Shown here one piece after another: positions 9,450 through 19,480 of a DNA stretch of 64,000 bases. Under the pieces are notes generated by a model. The model saw nothing but the letters and a program-made list of their open reading frames with translations. It searched no databases and had not been told where the DNA came from. The stretch is from Prochlorococcus marinus str. MIT 0912 (lineage in GTDB: Bacteria > Cyanobacteriota > Cyanobacteriia > PCC-6307 > Cyanobiaceae): positions 868,001 through 932,000 of the forward strand of contig NZ_CP114783.1 of assembly GCF_027359595.1 (NCBI RefSeq). Direction: 5' to 3'. Position 1 is the first letter of the stretch; the number at the start of each line of letters is the position of its first letter. The translations under genes and the position numbers were made by a program.

Positions 9450-10621
9450 TGTGCTAATAAGTCCAGAATATACTTTGATGCTCTTTCTGTAACTCCTGGT
9501 TTTCCTAATTTATCTTTCAAGTTTTTATAACCAATCATGATTTCTTCTTTTTTCGAATTATCTTCAAGAATATTTAATGCTGCATTAAATATTTCTTCAG
9601 CTTTAAAATCCTCTTGTATCAACTCTGGTATTAACATTTTATTTAAAAGAAGATTAACTGGTGAAATATATTTCACATTAAATCGTAATAAATATCTAGC
9701 AAAAAAAGCGGTAACCCTACTTACTTTATATCCAACAATTTGAGGAACTGAGTTCAAAGCTAATTCCATATTTATCGTTCCAGACTTAGCCAAAGCAAGA
9801 TGAGCTGCAGAAAATAAAAATGGCTTTATATCATCAACTTCATTCGACAATATAATTCTTCCAGAAACACCGTATTCATTTAGTGAATTATTTAAAATTC
9901 CATCAAATTCTCTCAAACCAGATGGTATTAGAACAGTAATCGAAGGGTCCTTGTCCTGAAGCATCTTAGCCGCTCGAAGCAATGTGGGTAAAATATATTT
10001 AAGCTCTTGTTTTCTAGAAGCAGGAATAAGAAGAAGAATTTTCTGATCAGAGCTTAATCCTATTCTCTTAAAAGATTCTTCTCTAGTAGGAATATTTCTA
10101 TAGAAATCCAACATTGGATGGCCAACAAATTCTACATTTCCTCCCTTATTTGAATAAAAATTAGCTTCCTCTTGAAAAATAGCTAATATTTTATCTGTAA
10201 AACTAATCAAATCGGTTGTACCAGTATCACCTAATCTCCATGCCCATTCCTGAGGCGCAATATAATAGATTATTGGAATGTTAGGAAACTTTTTTTTTAC
10301 TTTTAATCCTAGCCGAATATTGGGCCCCATATAATCAATTAAAACAACAGCATCAGGCGGGGAAGAACTTAAATAATTGTCAATTTTTGATTGTGCATTT
10401 AAAGTTGGTAGTACGTAAGGAAGCGCTTCTAAAAAACCAATTGCACCTATTGAAGAAGTATTAGATATTAATTTAGCTCCAGCATTTCTCATCCTTTCAC
10501 CACCTAAAGCAATTATTTCTAATTCAATATCTCTTTTTTTTGCATTAGTCTTTAACGCTTTTATTAATAGACTTCCCTGCAAGTCTCCAGAGACTTCACC
10601 AGTGCTGATTAATAATTTCAT
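9446..10621 (-). CDS. lpxB: lipid-A-disaccharide synthase
   Basis: Joins UDP-diacylglucosamine and lipid X into the lipid A disaccharide at the inner leaflet of the cytoplasmic membrane. The 391-residue protein begins with the family N-terminus (LLISTGEVSGDLQGSLL) and has the YIAPQEWAWR and GHPMLDFY motifs of glycosyltransferase family 19. It is three bases downstream of lpxA and overlaps msrA. Confidence 0.97.
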   Translation of the reverse strand: MKLLISTGEVSGDLQGSLLIKALKTNAKKRDIELEIIALGGERMRNAGAKLISNTSSIGAIGFLEALPYVLPTLNAQSKIDNYLSSSPPDAVVLIDYMGPNIRLGLKVKKKFPNIPIIYYIAPQEWAWRLGDTGTTDLISFTDKILAIFQEEANFYSNKGGNVEFVGHPMLDFYRNIPTREESFKRIGLSSDQKILLLIPASRKQELKYILPTLLRAAKMLQDKDPSITVLIPSGLREFDGILNNSLNEYGVSGRIILSNEVDDIKPFLFSAAHLALAKSGTINMELALNSVPQIVGYKVSRVTAFFARYLLRFNVKYISPVNLLLNKMLIPELIQEDFKAEEIFNAALNILEDNSKKEEIMIGYKNLKDKLGKPGVTERASKYILDLLAQ

Positions 10622-10624
10622 TAT

Positions 10625-11476
10625 TTATTTAGTTGACATTAGAGAAGGCATTGGACCTCTTCTACCATTCCCAATGGAAAGCTCTATAAATCGACATAAC
10701 CTTGCGGAGGATGTGAATAAATTCTCTTCTCTTGCAATTTTTAAACCATCAGAAATTACAAATTTAGATTTAAATAATAAGTTCCAAATTCTTTTCAATT
10801 GTAGATATTCTTCTTTATTATCTTTATCTATACTTTGCCTTTTAATGCCAACTTTGTTTAGTCCTCGCATCCTTCCAGGATGACCTTCCGCCAAGCAATA
10901 TGGAGGGACATCCCTATCAACTCTTGTCATACCTCCAACCATTGCTAAATAACCAATATGAACGAATTGATGTATCCCCAAGCAACCTCCAATAACAGCT
11001 CTATCTTCAACAACAACATGACCTGCAATCTGCACGCTATTAGCGATAACCACACTGTTTCCAATATCACAATTATGTCCTAAATGTGAATAAGCCATTA
11101 ACAAATTTTGATTCCCAACTATAGTTTTTTCCCCCTCAAAGGTAGCCCTATTAATAGTTACACATTCTCGAAAAGTATTATTATCTCCAATTAAAACATC
11201 AGTAAAATCTCCTTTATACTTCAAATCTTGGGGTTCTAAACCAATACAGGCTCCTGGAAAAATCTTATTATTTGATCCTATTCTTACTTTCCCATCGATA
11301 ATTACATTTGGTCCTATCCAAGTATTTGGACCAATAATCACATCCGGACCAATAACAGACCCTGAACCTACACATACACCTTTCCCAAGTTCAGCCTTAG
11401 GAGAAACATCTGCAAAGTCATGAATATTAACTTTGTTACCTCCGATTAAGCTTCCAGAAGATTCACGTTCACTCAT
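10625..11476 (-). CDS. lpxA: UDP-N-acetylglucosamine O-acyltransferase
   Basis: First enzyme of lipid A synthesis. The 283-residue protein is a left-handed beta-helix built from hexapeptide repeats (I-G-P-N-x-x, V-I-G and similar) over residues ~15-180, followed by a helical tail. Family motifs HLGHNCDIGN and GHVVVED are present. The frame opens at a TTG at 11491, but that overlaps fabZ. The ATG at 11476, four bases after the fabZ stop, is the better start. Confidence 0.96.
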   Translation of the reverse strand: MSERESSGSLIGGNKVNIHDFADVSPKAELGKGVCVGSGSVIGPDVIIGPNTWIGPNVIIDGKVRIGSNNKIFPGACIGLEPQDLKYKGDFTDVLIGDNNTFRECVTINRATFEGEKTIVGNQNLLMAYSHLGHNCDIGNSVVIANSVQIAGHVVVEDRAVIGGCLGIHQFVHIGYLAMVGGMTRVDRDVPPYCLAEGHPGRMRGLNKVGIKRQSIDKDNKEEYLQLKRIWNLLFKSKFVISDGLKIAREENLFTSSARLCRFIELSIGNGRRGPMPSLMSTK

Positions 11477-11480
11477 TACT

Positions 11481-11939
11481 TCAATCCACAAGAGAGAACA
11501 TCAAATCTCCAGAACAAACCAACTGATCATCAACTTTTGCTTCTCCTCTTACCTTTCCAAATCTCTTCCTTTTGATGCTTATCAATTCACAAGATATTAA
11601 TAATTGATCTCCGGGTACGACTGGACGCCTAAACCTAACTGAATCAATCCCAGCAAAAACAAATAGTCCTTTAGGAAGATCAGGCATTTGAGAAACAATC
11701 AAACCACCCACCTGAGCCATTGCTTCTACTATTAACACTCCAGGCATTAAAGGTCTGTCAGGGAAATGTCCTTGAAATTGAGGCTCATTGAGAGTGACAT
11801 TTTTTATTGCCACAGCTTTCTTGCCAGGCTCATGTTCAATCACTCTGTCAACAAGCGCGAAAGGATACCTATGTGGCAAAAGCCCCATTATTTGCTCGCT
11901 ATTTAAAACAAGAGGCTGGGAAGGAGAAATGTCAGTCAA
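11481..11939 (-). CDS. fabZ: 3-hydroxyacyl-ACP dehydratase
   Basis: Dehydrates 3-hydroxyacyl-ACP in fatty-acid elongation and competes with LpxA for hydroxyacyl-ACP, which explains its place in lipid A operons. The 152-residue hot-dog-fold protein has [14 protein letters not shown] near residues 20-33. The catalytic His58 lies in [12 protein letters not shown] and Glu72 in VEAMAQ. It lies 12 bases after lpxC and four before lpxA. Confidence 0.97.
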   Translation of the reverse strand: MTDISPSQPLVLNSEQIMGLLPHRYPFALVDRVIEHEPGKKAVAIKNVTLNEPQFQGHFPDRPLMPGVLIVEAMAQVGGLIVSQMPDLPKGLFVFAGIDSVRFRRPVVPGDQLLISCELISIKRKRFGKVRGEAKVDDQLVCSGDLMFSLVD

Positions 11940-11951
11940 AATCAGATTTAA

Positions 11952-12809
11952 TTAAGTTAATACCTTTTGAAGAGAAGCTGCAAATTCAGCATGAAGAGAG
12001 TGAGACCCTTTATAAACAAAAATTTGCGCTTTCGGCAATCCAACAAAAGCTAAATCTCCAATCAAGTCAAGCAATTTGTGGCGTACTGGTTCGTTTTCAA
12101 ATCTCAAGGGTGGATTAACCCAAGAATCACCATCACAAACCAACGCATTTTCAAGTGCTCCTCCCTTAATTAGACCAGCTTTCTTTAATTCTTCTAACTG
12201 ATCAAGAAAGCCAAAAGTTCGTGCAGGTGCAATTTCTTTAACAAAATTATTTGGAGTCAGCTCAATAGAAAACATTTGTTGTCCAATTGCCTTATATGGG
12301 AAATCAATCAAACCTATTAATTTCAATTTTTTTGATGGTATTGCAAAAATCAAACTTTCTCCTTTGTTAACAAAAATTGGAGATTTAATTTCTGGCCTTG
12401 GCCTAGGAGATGTATAGGAATTAATCATTCCTACTTTCTCAATTTCCTTTATCCAACCAATAGCAGAACCATCTAGTAAAGGTATCTCACTACCATTTAT
12501 CTCAATATTTACATGAGTTAAACCTGATCCAATTAAAGAGGCCATCAAGTGTTCAACCGTAGATACTTGTTTTCCATTCAGATCAAGTGTTGTACATAAA
12601 GGAGTATTCCTTACTTGCGAAATCTCTATAGGGATAACTTTATTTGGTTCCTCTGAAAAAGAAATATGAAATCCCTCTAATTCTGATGGCTTAATAATGA
12701 CTGAACATTTAAGACCTGTATGCAATCCAATTCCATCTTTTTTAATTTCATTTTTAAGCGTCCAACCTTCTTCGTAATCATTAGGGAATAAAAACACTAG
12801 AATTTCCAA
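11952..12809 (-). CDS. lpxC: UDP-3-O-acyl-N-acetylglucosamine deacetylase
   Basis: Zinc deacetylase performing the committed step of lipid A synthesis. The 285-residue protein shows the zinc-binding TVEHLMASL (His87) and a C-terminal HKLLDLIGDL motif carrying the second His and Asp. The ATG at 12809 overlaps the end of the bamA gene by 13 bases; a GTG at 12797 is an alternative start with no overlap beyond the stop codon. Tight packing implies translational coupling. Confidence 0.96.
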   Translation of the reverse strand: MEILVFLFPNDYEEGWTLKNEIKKDGIGLHTGLKCSVIIKPSELEGFHISFSEEPNKVIPIEISQVRNTPLCTTLDLNGKQVSTVEHLMASLIGSGLTHVNIEINGSEIPLLDGSAIGWIKEIEKVGMINSYTSPRPRPEIKSPIFVNKGESLIFAIPSKKLKLIGLIDFPYKAIGQQMFSIELTPNNFVKEIAPARTFGFLDQLEELKKAGLIKGGALENALVCDGDSWVNPPLRFENEPVRHKLLDLIGDLAFVGLPKAQIFVYKGSHSLHAEFAASLQKVLT

Positions 12810-15100
12810 CCAATTCCGATGTTATATCGCCAATTGCCACTGAAATCTTGAGTCGCTGCCTCTATCCTAATTGGGCCAACAGGTGTATTGATAACTGCTC
12901 CAGGTCCAACTGAAAAGCCAGCTCCAGGTTTTTCAAGAATTTTCCCTGGTTTCCCTGGGACACTTGATTGAGAACCAAAATCAGATCCTGCGTCAACAAA
13001 CATCACTCCTGAAACCAATCGCCAAATAGGGAATCTGTATTCCGCTGTGGCTTCACCATAATTTCTTGCAACACCTAAATCACAAGAGTTCCAGCCTCTA
13101 ACAGAGCTGGTTCCTCCCAAGCAAAATGCTTCATAAGGAGGAAGATCTCCAATAATTGTTCCGACCTTTGCTTGGAGTCCTATCGATTGAGAGCAATCTG
13201 ATTTTTCACCAGGCTTGGGTCGACAACCCTTATGAAACTTCAACCAATTAACAGGATAAAAACGAGAATAACTAATCCTCGTTCTATTGAAGGTCGGTGA
13301 ATTCTCGCCTAAAGTAATAAATTGCTCTGAACCAATATTTAAATAATCTCCAGAAGTTGGATTTCTTGAATTATCTAAATTGTTATATGTAATAGCACTT
13401 TTTAAACTAACTAATGTATTTTCTGTAGAGCAATTATGTGCAACACAAATAACTTCATTCTCAGGGACTTTACCTTCTTTAAAATTTGTTGATGCTACGC
13501 CATAAGGTCTTTTATCACCCGCGTAGTCTATTGGCCTAACCTTCTGGAAATTAGCACCAATAAGTACACTCCAAGGAACCTTTTTTAGAGGTTGACCACC
13601 ATTCAAAGGTCTTGCAAAAGAGAAACCTCCTCCTGTTCGCTCTAAAACAATAGAGTCACCCTCATAATCAAACCAGCTAAACTGTGGTGCCGACAACCTG
13701 GCTGAAGAAAAATTGGTAAATGGACCGGTATTAATTAACGTATTATTATTGTTTAAATCTAAATTATGAGATTGATTAGTATCGTAACTTATCAAGGAGT
13801 TAGGTGCTTCATATCTATCTGAAACTCCTCGAATACTTCCTCCCTCTTGACTTCTAAATTCTTGAGGAACTTCCCTACTTAAATACAATGAAGTTCTTAA
13901 GGATGTTCTATGTTTATCATTTTTAATCCAAGGATCATATAAGGATAGATTTAAAAGCGCTCCATATTCTCCATAAGTCAAATTCATATTTGATGACCAT
14001 GATCTTCCAACCAAATTCGACTCTTGTAATCCGATCTGTCCAAAGACGCCCTGAGCCCCACTATAACCAAGTCCTCCTGTCAAAGAGCCAGTTCTTTGCT
14101 CTGTTATACCTAGTGCAATAATAATATTTCCAGGTTCCGAACTTACTGGTTTTAGAGTTACTTTTACATCATTAAAAAGTGACGTTGAGTATAGTCTTTT
14201 GATATCTGATTCTAATTTATTTCTATTAAAAACATCTCCAATTTTAGTAATTAATTCTCTTTCAATTACCCATCTCTTTGTTTTCCCTCGTATTAGTCTA
14301 CCTTTTTCATCTTCTGTATTTCCATCTTCATCAATAAAATTAATTTCAATACCAGAAATATATCCTTCTTGAATATTAAGTTCAACTCTTCCCTCTTTAG
14401 TTACACGACTTGGGCCCGAGATCCTTGCCAATGAGTATCCTTTTGAATTATACCAATCCTTAATTTCTTTAATTCTTATCTGTAGAGTATTTAGATTTAA
14501 GGTTTTTCCATAATCATTATTAAAAATCTCATTTAATTTTGTATTTGATAGTTTCCTTTCAAACGGAAGAATGCTAATATTATTTAATATAGGATTAGGT
14601 TCAATGCTAATCAAAAGTTGGACTCCTAGAGCACTCTGTAAAGATTCAATTTTTGCGCCAGAGAACCAACCTGTTGAATAAATCCGATCTAAATCCTTCT
14701 TAACTTCTTTGCTTGTAACTTTACTACCAGGTCTAATTAACATTGCATCATAAGCTAATCCTTCCAAGCGCTCTTTATCAGGATGATCTTCAAGTCCCTC
14801 AATAATAACTTCTGAAATCAATACTCTTTCTTCCTCAATAATATTATTTTCATCTTTTTTATTTGTTCCCTCAGAAATTAAATAATCTTCAAGATTCAAA
14901 TTCAATTTATAATTATTGGATTGATAATTAAATTGAACACTTTCAGTCTGCTTATTTTCAAAAAAGAGTTGATTTTCTGCTGAGATTATTTTAGAGGCTT
15001 TAGTTTCTCCAAAAAGGCTAATAAAAGGCACTGAAAAAGCAATAGCGTATGCACTAGTGCTTATTAATTTCTTATTAGAGCTGGCGTGTCTTTTGTTCAT
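12797..15100 (-). CDS. bamA: Omp85/BamA-family outer membrane assembly protein
   Basis: Outer membrane protein of 767 residues that folds and inserts beta-barrel proteins; the plastid relative is Toc75. It has an N-terminal hydrophobic export segment (about residues 15-35) and a low-complexity stretch. POTRA repeats follow from about residue 95 (the first reading LISEVIIEGL), then a C-terminal barrel. Conserved GGTSSVRGW and a terminal aromatic (IGIGWKF) are present. A TTG at 15109 is in frame, but the ATG at 15100 is preferred. It heads the lpxC-fabZ-lpxA-lpxB-msrA run, so barrel assembly and lipid A synthesis appear co-transcribed. Confidence 0.95.
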   Translation of the reverse strand: MNKRHASSNKKLISTSAYAIAFSVPFISLFGETKASKIISAENQLFFENKQTESVQFNYQSNNYKLNLNLEDYLISEGTNKKDENNIIEEERVLISEVIIEGLEDHPDKERLEGLAYDAMLIRPGSKVTSKEVKKDLDRIYSTGWFSGAKIESLQSALGVQLLISIEPNPILNNISILPFERKLSNTKLNEIFNNDYGKTLNLNTLQIRIKEIKDWYNSKGYSLARISGPSRVTKEGRVELNIQEGYISGIEINFIDEDGNTEDEKGRLIRGKTKRWVIERELITKIGDVFNRNKLESDIKRLYSTSLFNDVKVTLKPVSSEPGNIIIALGITEQRTGSLTGGLGYSGAQGVFGQIGLQESNLVGRSWSSNMNLTYGEYGALLNLSLYDPWIKNDKHRTSLRTSLYLSREVPQEFRSQEGGSIRGVSDRYEAPNSLISYDTNQSHNLDLNNNNTLINTGPFTNFSSARLSAPQFSWFDYEGDSIVLERTGGGFSFARPLNGGQPLKKVPWSVLIGANFQKVRPIDYAGDKRPYGVASTNFKEGKVPENEVICVAHNCSTENTLVSLKSAITYNNLDNSRNPTSGDYLNIGSEQFITLGENSPTFNRTRISYSRFYPVNWLKFHKGCRPKPGEKSDCSQSIGLQAKVGTIIGDLPPYEAFCLGGTSSVRGWNSCDLGVARNYGEATAEYRFPIWRLVSGVMFVDAGSDFGSQSSVPGKPGKILEKPGAGFSVGPGAVINTPVGPIRIEAATQDFSGNWRYNIGIGWKF

Positions 15101-15154
15101 AGATTTCAAAAAAATTCAATTAAACGAAGGAATTCTTGGCCAAGAATAATTTGC

Positions 15155-15898
15155 TTAAGAAGCATGAGAAAGGTCTTTTTCTATACGTTTCAAAATCTCC
15201 TCGTATGCATCTATCACTCCTCCAAGATCTTGCCGAAAGCGGTCTTTGTCAAGGATCCGTCCCTTAGGATCAGAATTTGTTTTATCCCAAAATCTACAAT
15301 TATCTGGACTTATTTCATCAGCTATCACAAGTTTGCCCAATGAATTAAGACCAAACTCTAATTTAAAGTCAACCAGTAGTAAATCTAGTGAATCAAAATA
15401 TTCTTTTAAAATTGTATTCGAACGTTTAGTAATATTCTCTACTTCTTCTTTCTGAGAAGGACTTATCAAATCAAGTAACTTTAATCTTCTTTCTGTAAGT
15501 ATAGGGTCGCCTAATTTATCATCTTTATAATAAAATTCGAGAAGTGGAGGGGTTAATATTGTTCCTTCATTTATTGGAGTCTCTCTACACAATGAACCTG
15601 TAGCAATATTGCGAATAACAACTTCTAAAGGAATTACATTGATTTTTTCAGCAAACATTAATGTTTCTGAATGAAGTTCTAAGAAGTGGGTGGGAATTCC
15701 ATTCGATTCGAGCAATTCAAAAAGGGCCGAAGAAATTTTGCAATTCAAGCGACCTTTACCTTCAATCTCTGATCGTTTTTTTGCGTTAAAAGCTGTAGCA
15801 TCATTTTTGAACTCTATTAAAACCCTATTTGGATTCTCACAAGCAAACACTCGTTTTGCCTTCCCTTCGTAAAGTAGTGATCCTTGGATATGATTCAT
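15155..15898 (-). CDS. purC: SAICAR synthetase
   Basis: Condenses CAIR with aspartate in purine synthesis. The 247-residue protein begins with the family [12 protein letters not shown] motif. It contains [14 protein letters not shown] and [13 protein letters not shown], both diagnostic of PurC. It lies 54 bases upstream of bamA on the same strand and diverges from purD across a 190-base promoter region, so two purine genes share one control region. Confidence 0.97.
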   Translation of the reverse strand: MNHIQGSLLYEGKAKRVFACENPNRVLIEFKNDATAFNAKKRSEIEGKGRLNCKISSALFELLESNGIPTHFLELHSETLMFAEKINVIPLEVVIRNIATGSLCRETPINEGTILTPPLLEFYYKDDKLGDPILTERRLKLLDLISPSQKEEVENITKRSNTILKEYFDSLDLLLVDFKLEFGLNSLGKLVIADEISPDNCRFWDKTNSDPKGRILDKDRFRQDLGGVIDAYEEILKRIEKDLSHAS

Positions 15899-16088
15899 TA
15901 ATACCTCTGATATCTAATTAGTATAAATAGACAATGCTACATAAATCACCTTAATCAAGACAAATTTCTTTAAAACCTAAACTCCAAACAACTAAATAAC
16001 TTTCCCAAAAAAAAAATGTATTAACTAATAATCAAAAGGTAATTAAAGATCCACTAAAACTATTTTTCATTCAAGAAAGAGAAAAACC

Positions 16089-17393
16089 ATGACAAAGAAT
16101 CAACAAGCTGAAGAATTAAAAAGGATTTTAATAGTTGGAAGTGGAGGAAGAGAAAACTCTCTTGCTTGGGCTCTATCAAAAAATCAATCAATTGAACAAA
16201 TATATGTTTGCCCAGGTAATGGAGGGACCGCTAACTTTGAAAAATGTATTTGCCTAAAACCTAAATCCGAAGATGAAAAAATAATCATTAGTGAGTGTCA
16301 ACGACTTGAAATCAACTTGGTCATCATTGGTCCTGAAGTGCCTTTGGCTCAGGGCTTGGCAAATAAAATGCGTGATGCAGGATTAACAGTTTTTGGTCCA
16401 GGCCAAGATGGTGCTCAATTAGAGGCAAGTAAAGAGTGGTCCAAAGCTCTTATGATAGAGAACAATATTCCTACAGCAAAGTACTGGTCTACAGAATCTA
16501 AAGAGGAAGCACTAGAAATTCTTAAAAGATTCAACCAACCTCTTGTTGTCAAAGCAGATGGTCTTGCGGCAGGTAAAGGTGTCACTGTTTGCAAAACTAT
16601 TGAGCAATCTCAGGAAGCAATTAAGGAACTATTTTCTGGAAAGTTTGGATCTGCAGGAAATAAAGTTATTCTCGAAGAAAAAATTGAAGGACCAGAAGTT
16701 TCTATTTTTGCTCTATGTGATGGGGAAAAATTAGTTGTTCTTCCTCCAGCCCAGGATCATAAAAGATTACTTGATGGAGACAATGGTCCAAATACTGGCG
16801 GGATGGGTGCTTATGCTCCAGCTCTTCTAATCAATGATGAAGATCTTAAAGACTTAACTGAACTGGTTCTTATCCCAACTTTAAAAGGGTTGAAAAAAAA
16901 GAAAATCAAATATATAGGAGTTATTTACGCGGGCTTAATGCTTACATCATCTGGACCAAAAGTTATTGAATTCAATTGCCGTTTTGGTGATCCAGAATGT
17001 CAAGCTTTAATGCCAATAATGGGAGATGAATTTGCTTCTGTCCTTTTTGCTTGTGCACAAGGAGAGATTGAAAAGGCACCAAAACTTACATTTAAATCCG
17101 AATTCAGTGCTTGCATAGTTGCAGCCTCTAAGGGATACCCTGAAAGTCCTCAAAAAGGAAAAAAGATTAGCATCAATGTTGAATCAAATTCTTCACTTCA
17201 AGTTTTTCACGCTGGGACCACGTCAGATGAATTTGACAATATAATTACATCTGGAGGAAGAGTTCTTTCAATAGTTGCTCAAGGAGAAAACTTCGACAAA
17301 GCTTTCAATTTAGCTTACTCTAGCCTCAAAGGAATTAACTTTGATGGCATGCATTATCGAAAAGATATAGGTTACCAAGTTAGAAATATTTAA
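16089..17393 (+). CDS. purD: phosphoribosylamine-glycine ligase
   Basis: ATP-grasp enzyme making glycinamide ribonucleotide in purine synthesis. The 434-residue length is normal. Visible family features are the N-terminal ILIVGSGGRENSLAWAL, the ATP-grasp KADGLAAGKGV loop, the RLLDGDNGPNTGGMGAYAP signature and the metal-binding IEFNCRFGDPE. It lies 15 bases before the histidine kinase gene, with which it may share a transcript. Confidence 0.97.
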   Translation: MTKNQQAEELKRILIVGSGGRENSLAWALSKNQSIEQIYVCPGNGGTANFEKCICLKPKSEDEKIIISECQRLEINLVIIGPEVPLAQGLANKMRDAGLTVFGPGQDGAQLEASKEWSKALMIENNIPTAKYWSTESKEEALEILKRFNQPLVVKADGLAAGKGVTVCKTIEQSQEAIKELFSGKFGSAGNKVILEEKIEGPEVSIFALCDGEKLVVLPPAQDHKRLLDGDNGPNTGGMGAYAPALLINDEDLKDLTELVLIPTLKGLKKKKIKYIGVIYAGLMLTSSGPKVIEFNCRFGDPECQALMPIMGDEFASVLFACAQGEIEKAPKLTFKSEFSACIVAASKGYPESPQKGKKISINVESNSSLQVFHAGTTSDEFDNIITSGGRVLSIVAQGENFDKAFNLAYSSLKGINFDGMHYRKDIGYQVRNI

Positions 17394-17408
17394 CTTAGTC
17401 TATCATTA

Positions 17409-19475
17409 ATGAATAATTCAAATATAAACAAAAAAAATGGTTTTTCATCATTAAAAGAAGACGTATTCTTAGATGATTTAAGTATTTTAAAAAAAATAAA
17501 TTTATGGTGGTCTAGATTTAATTTAAGATCAAAATTATTAGCCTTTGGAACACTAGTAGTTAGTTTTATAATGACACTTATTACTTTCTTTGCTTTAAGT
17601 AGTATACAAAAAGATGCTGGTATGAACGATACAAGATATGCCAGAGATTTAGGATTATTATTATCTGGAAACGTTACGGAATTAGTAGCGAAGAATCAAA
17701 CAAGAGAACTTTTCAACGTGGCTGAAAAGTTTTGGCGTTCAAGTAGGAACTTAAGATACATTTTTTTTACTGACCCAGATGGCTTTGTAAAACTGGGTAT
17801 CCCAGTAAGTGCAACAACATCGGAATCGGATGTTGAGGGGGCCTTACAATTAACAAGAAAACTTCAATTACCGAGTGAATTAAAAAAACAACCTCAATTC
17901 CCATTAGTTAGACAACATTCAACTCCACAAGGTCAGGTAACTGATGTTTTTGTTCCAATGCTGTGGAAGGGTGAATATTTAGGAACTTTAGCTCTAGGAG
18001 TAACACCCAATAAAAAAGCTCTTGCTACAGCCGCATTAACTAGAGAGATTACTGTTGCGGTTTTTATTTCTATTTGGGTTTTAGTAATAATAGGCGCCGT
18101 ATTTAATGCACTAACAATCACTCGTCCAATTAGAGAGTTAGTGATTGGAGTTAGGGAAATTGCTAAAGGCAATTTCAAATCAAGAGTAGATCTACCAATG
18201 AGTGGAGAACTTGGAGAACTCTTGACTGGGTTTAATGCAATGGCATCAAAATTAGAGGACTATGACGCTGCAAATATTGAAGAATTAAAAGCTGCACAAG
18301 TCAAGCAGCAATCTTTAATAGCCACCATGGCAGATGGAGCCCTTCTTCTTGACGAACAAGGAAATATTGTCTTAGTCAATCCAACTGCTAGAAGACTCTT
18401 TCGATGGGAAGGGAGAAATCTTGAAGGTCAAAAATTATTGAATCAACTTCCTGATTCTCTTGTAAAAGAGCTGGAAACACCAATAACTTCTCTATTGAAC
18501 AATTTTGGAGACAGCGATGATTTGCGTTGTAATCTTGAAGAGCCGCCAAGAACACTTCGTATAGTTTTTAAATCTGTCAGAGACACTACAGGTGAGAATA
18601 TTAAAGGTATTGCAGTTACAGTTCAAGATCTTACTAGGGAAGTCCAGTTAAACGCAGCACAAAAAAGATTCATAAGTAATGTTTCTCACGAATTGAGAAC
18701 GCCCTTATTTAATATAAAAAGCTATGTTGAGACTTTGTACGACTTAGGTGAACAACTTACAAAAGATGAGCAAAAAGAATTTTTAGGTGTTGCAAATTCA
18801 GAGACAGATAGACTTACACGCTTGGTCAATGATGTTCTTGACTTATCCAAACTTGAGTCTGGTAGGACGATCCAATTAGAAGCACTAAGTATAAAAGAAG
18901 CAATGGAACAAACCCTAAGAAACTATAAACTAAACGCTGAAGATAAAAATGTTAAATTAATACTGAATGTTGAAAATAATTTAGCATTTGTTTTGGGTAA
19001 TTGGGATATGATTCTCCAAGTTTTAGACAACCTTGTTGGTAACGCGCTTAAATTTAGTAACGAAGGAGGAACAATAAATTTAAAGGCTTATACATGGCCT
19101 GACATATGCCTTGCTTCGCCAGTTGATTTAGATAATAAAGCTCCACATTGCGAGATATTGTCACCAATGCCAAAGATCAGAGTTGAGGTGTCTGATACAG
19201 GGTGTGGCATTTCTGAACTTGATCAACAAAGAATATTTGAAAGATTCTACAGAGTTGAAGATTCAGTTCACACTGAAGTAGGAACTGGACTAGGGCTTTC
19301 AATTGTCAAAGGGATAGTTAATAAACACGGAAGTGAGATACGAATGGCTAGTGAACCAAATACTGGAACGACTTTTTGGTTTGAACTTCCTCTTGAAGGT
19401 TCTGACTCTGATGAATTATTACTTAAATCAGCAAGAAAAAATTGGGAAATTGAGAATGATAAGTCTCTAATCTAA
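17409..19475 (+). CDS. nblS: NblS/Hik33-type membrane sensor histidine kinase
   Basis: Membrane-bound two-component kinase of 688 residues. Order: transmembrane segment about 44-64, extracytoplasmic sensor to about 210, second membrane segment 213-237, HAMP to about 290, PAS about 300-410, HisKA with phospho-acceptor His427 in SHELRTP, then HATPase (NLVGNALKFS, DTGCGIS, GTGLGLSIVKG). NblS/Hik33/DspA kinases control high-light, nutrient and hli responses in cyanobacteria; identity as NblS rests on architecture and on this gene order next to purD and kaiC. It converges on kaiC with a five-base gap. Confidence 0.9.
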   Translation: MNNSNINKKNGFSSLKEDVFLDDLSILKKINLWWSRFNLRSKLLAFGTLVVSFIMTLITFFALSSIQKDAGMNDTRYARDLGLLLSGNVTELVAKNQTRELFNVAEKFWRSSRNLRYIFFTDPDGFVKLGIPVSATTSESDVEGALQLTRKLQLPSELKKQPQFPLVRQHSTPQGQVTDVFVPMLWKGEYLGTLALGVTPNKKALATAALTREITVAVFISIWVLVIIGAVFNALTITRPIRELVIGVREIAKGNFKSRVDLPMSGELGELLTGFNAMASKLEDYDAANIEELKAAQVKQQSLIATMADGALLLDEQGNIVLVNPTARRLFRWEGRNLEGQKLLNQLPDSLVKELETPITSLLNNFGDSDDLRCNLEEPPRTLRIVFKSVRDTTGENIKGIAVTVQDLTREVQLNAAQKRFISNVSHELRTPLFNIKSYVETLYDLGEQLTKDEQKEFLGVANSETDRLTRLVNDVLDLSKLESGRTIQLEALSIKEAMEQTLRNYKLNAEDKNVKLILNVENNLAFVLGNWDMILQVLDNLVGNALKFSNEGGTINLKAYTWPDICLASPVDLDNKAPHCEILSPMPKIRVEVSDTGCGISELDQQRIFERFYRVEDSVHTEVGTGLGLSIVKGIVNKHGSEIRMASEPNTGTTFWFELPLEGSDSDELLLKSARKNWEIENDKSLI

Positions 19476-19480
19476 TAAAG

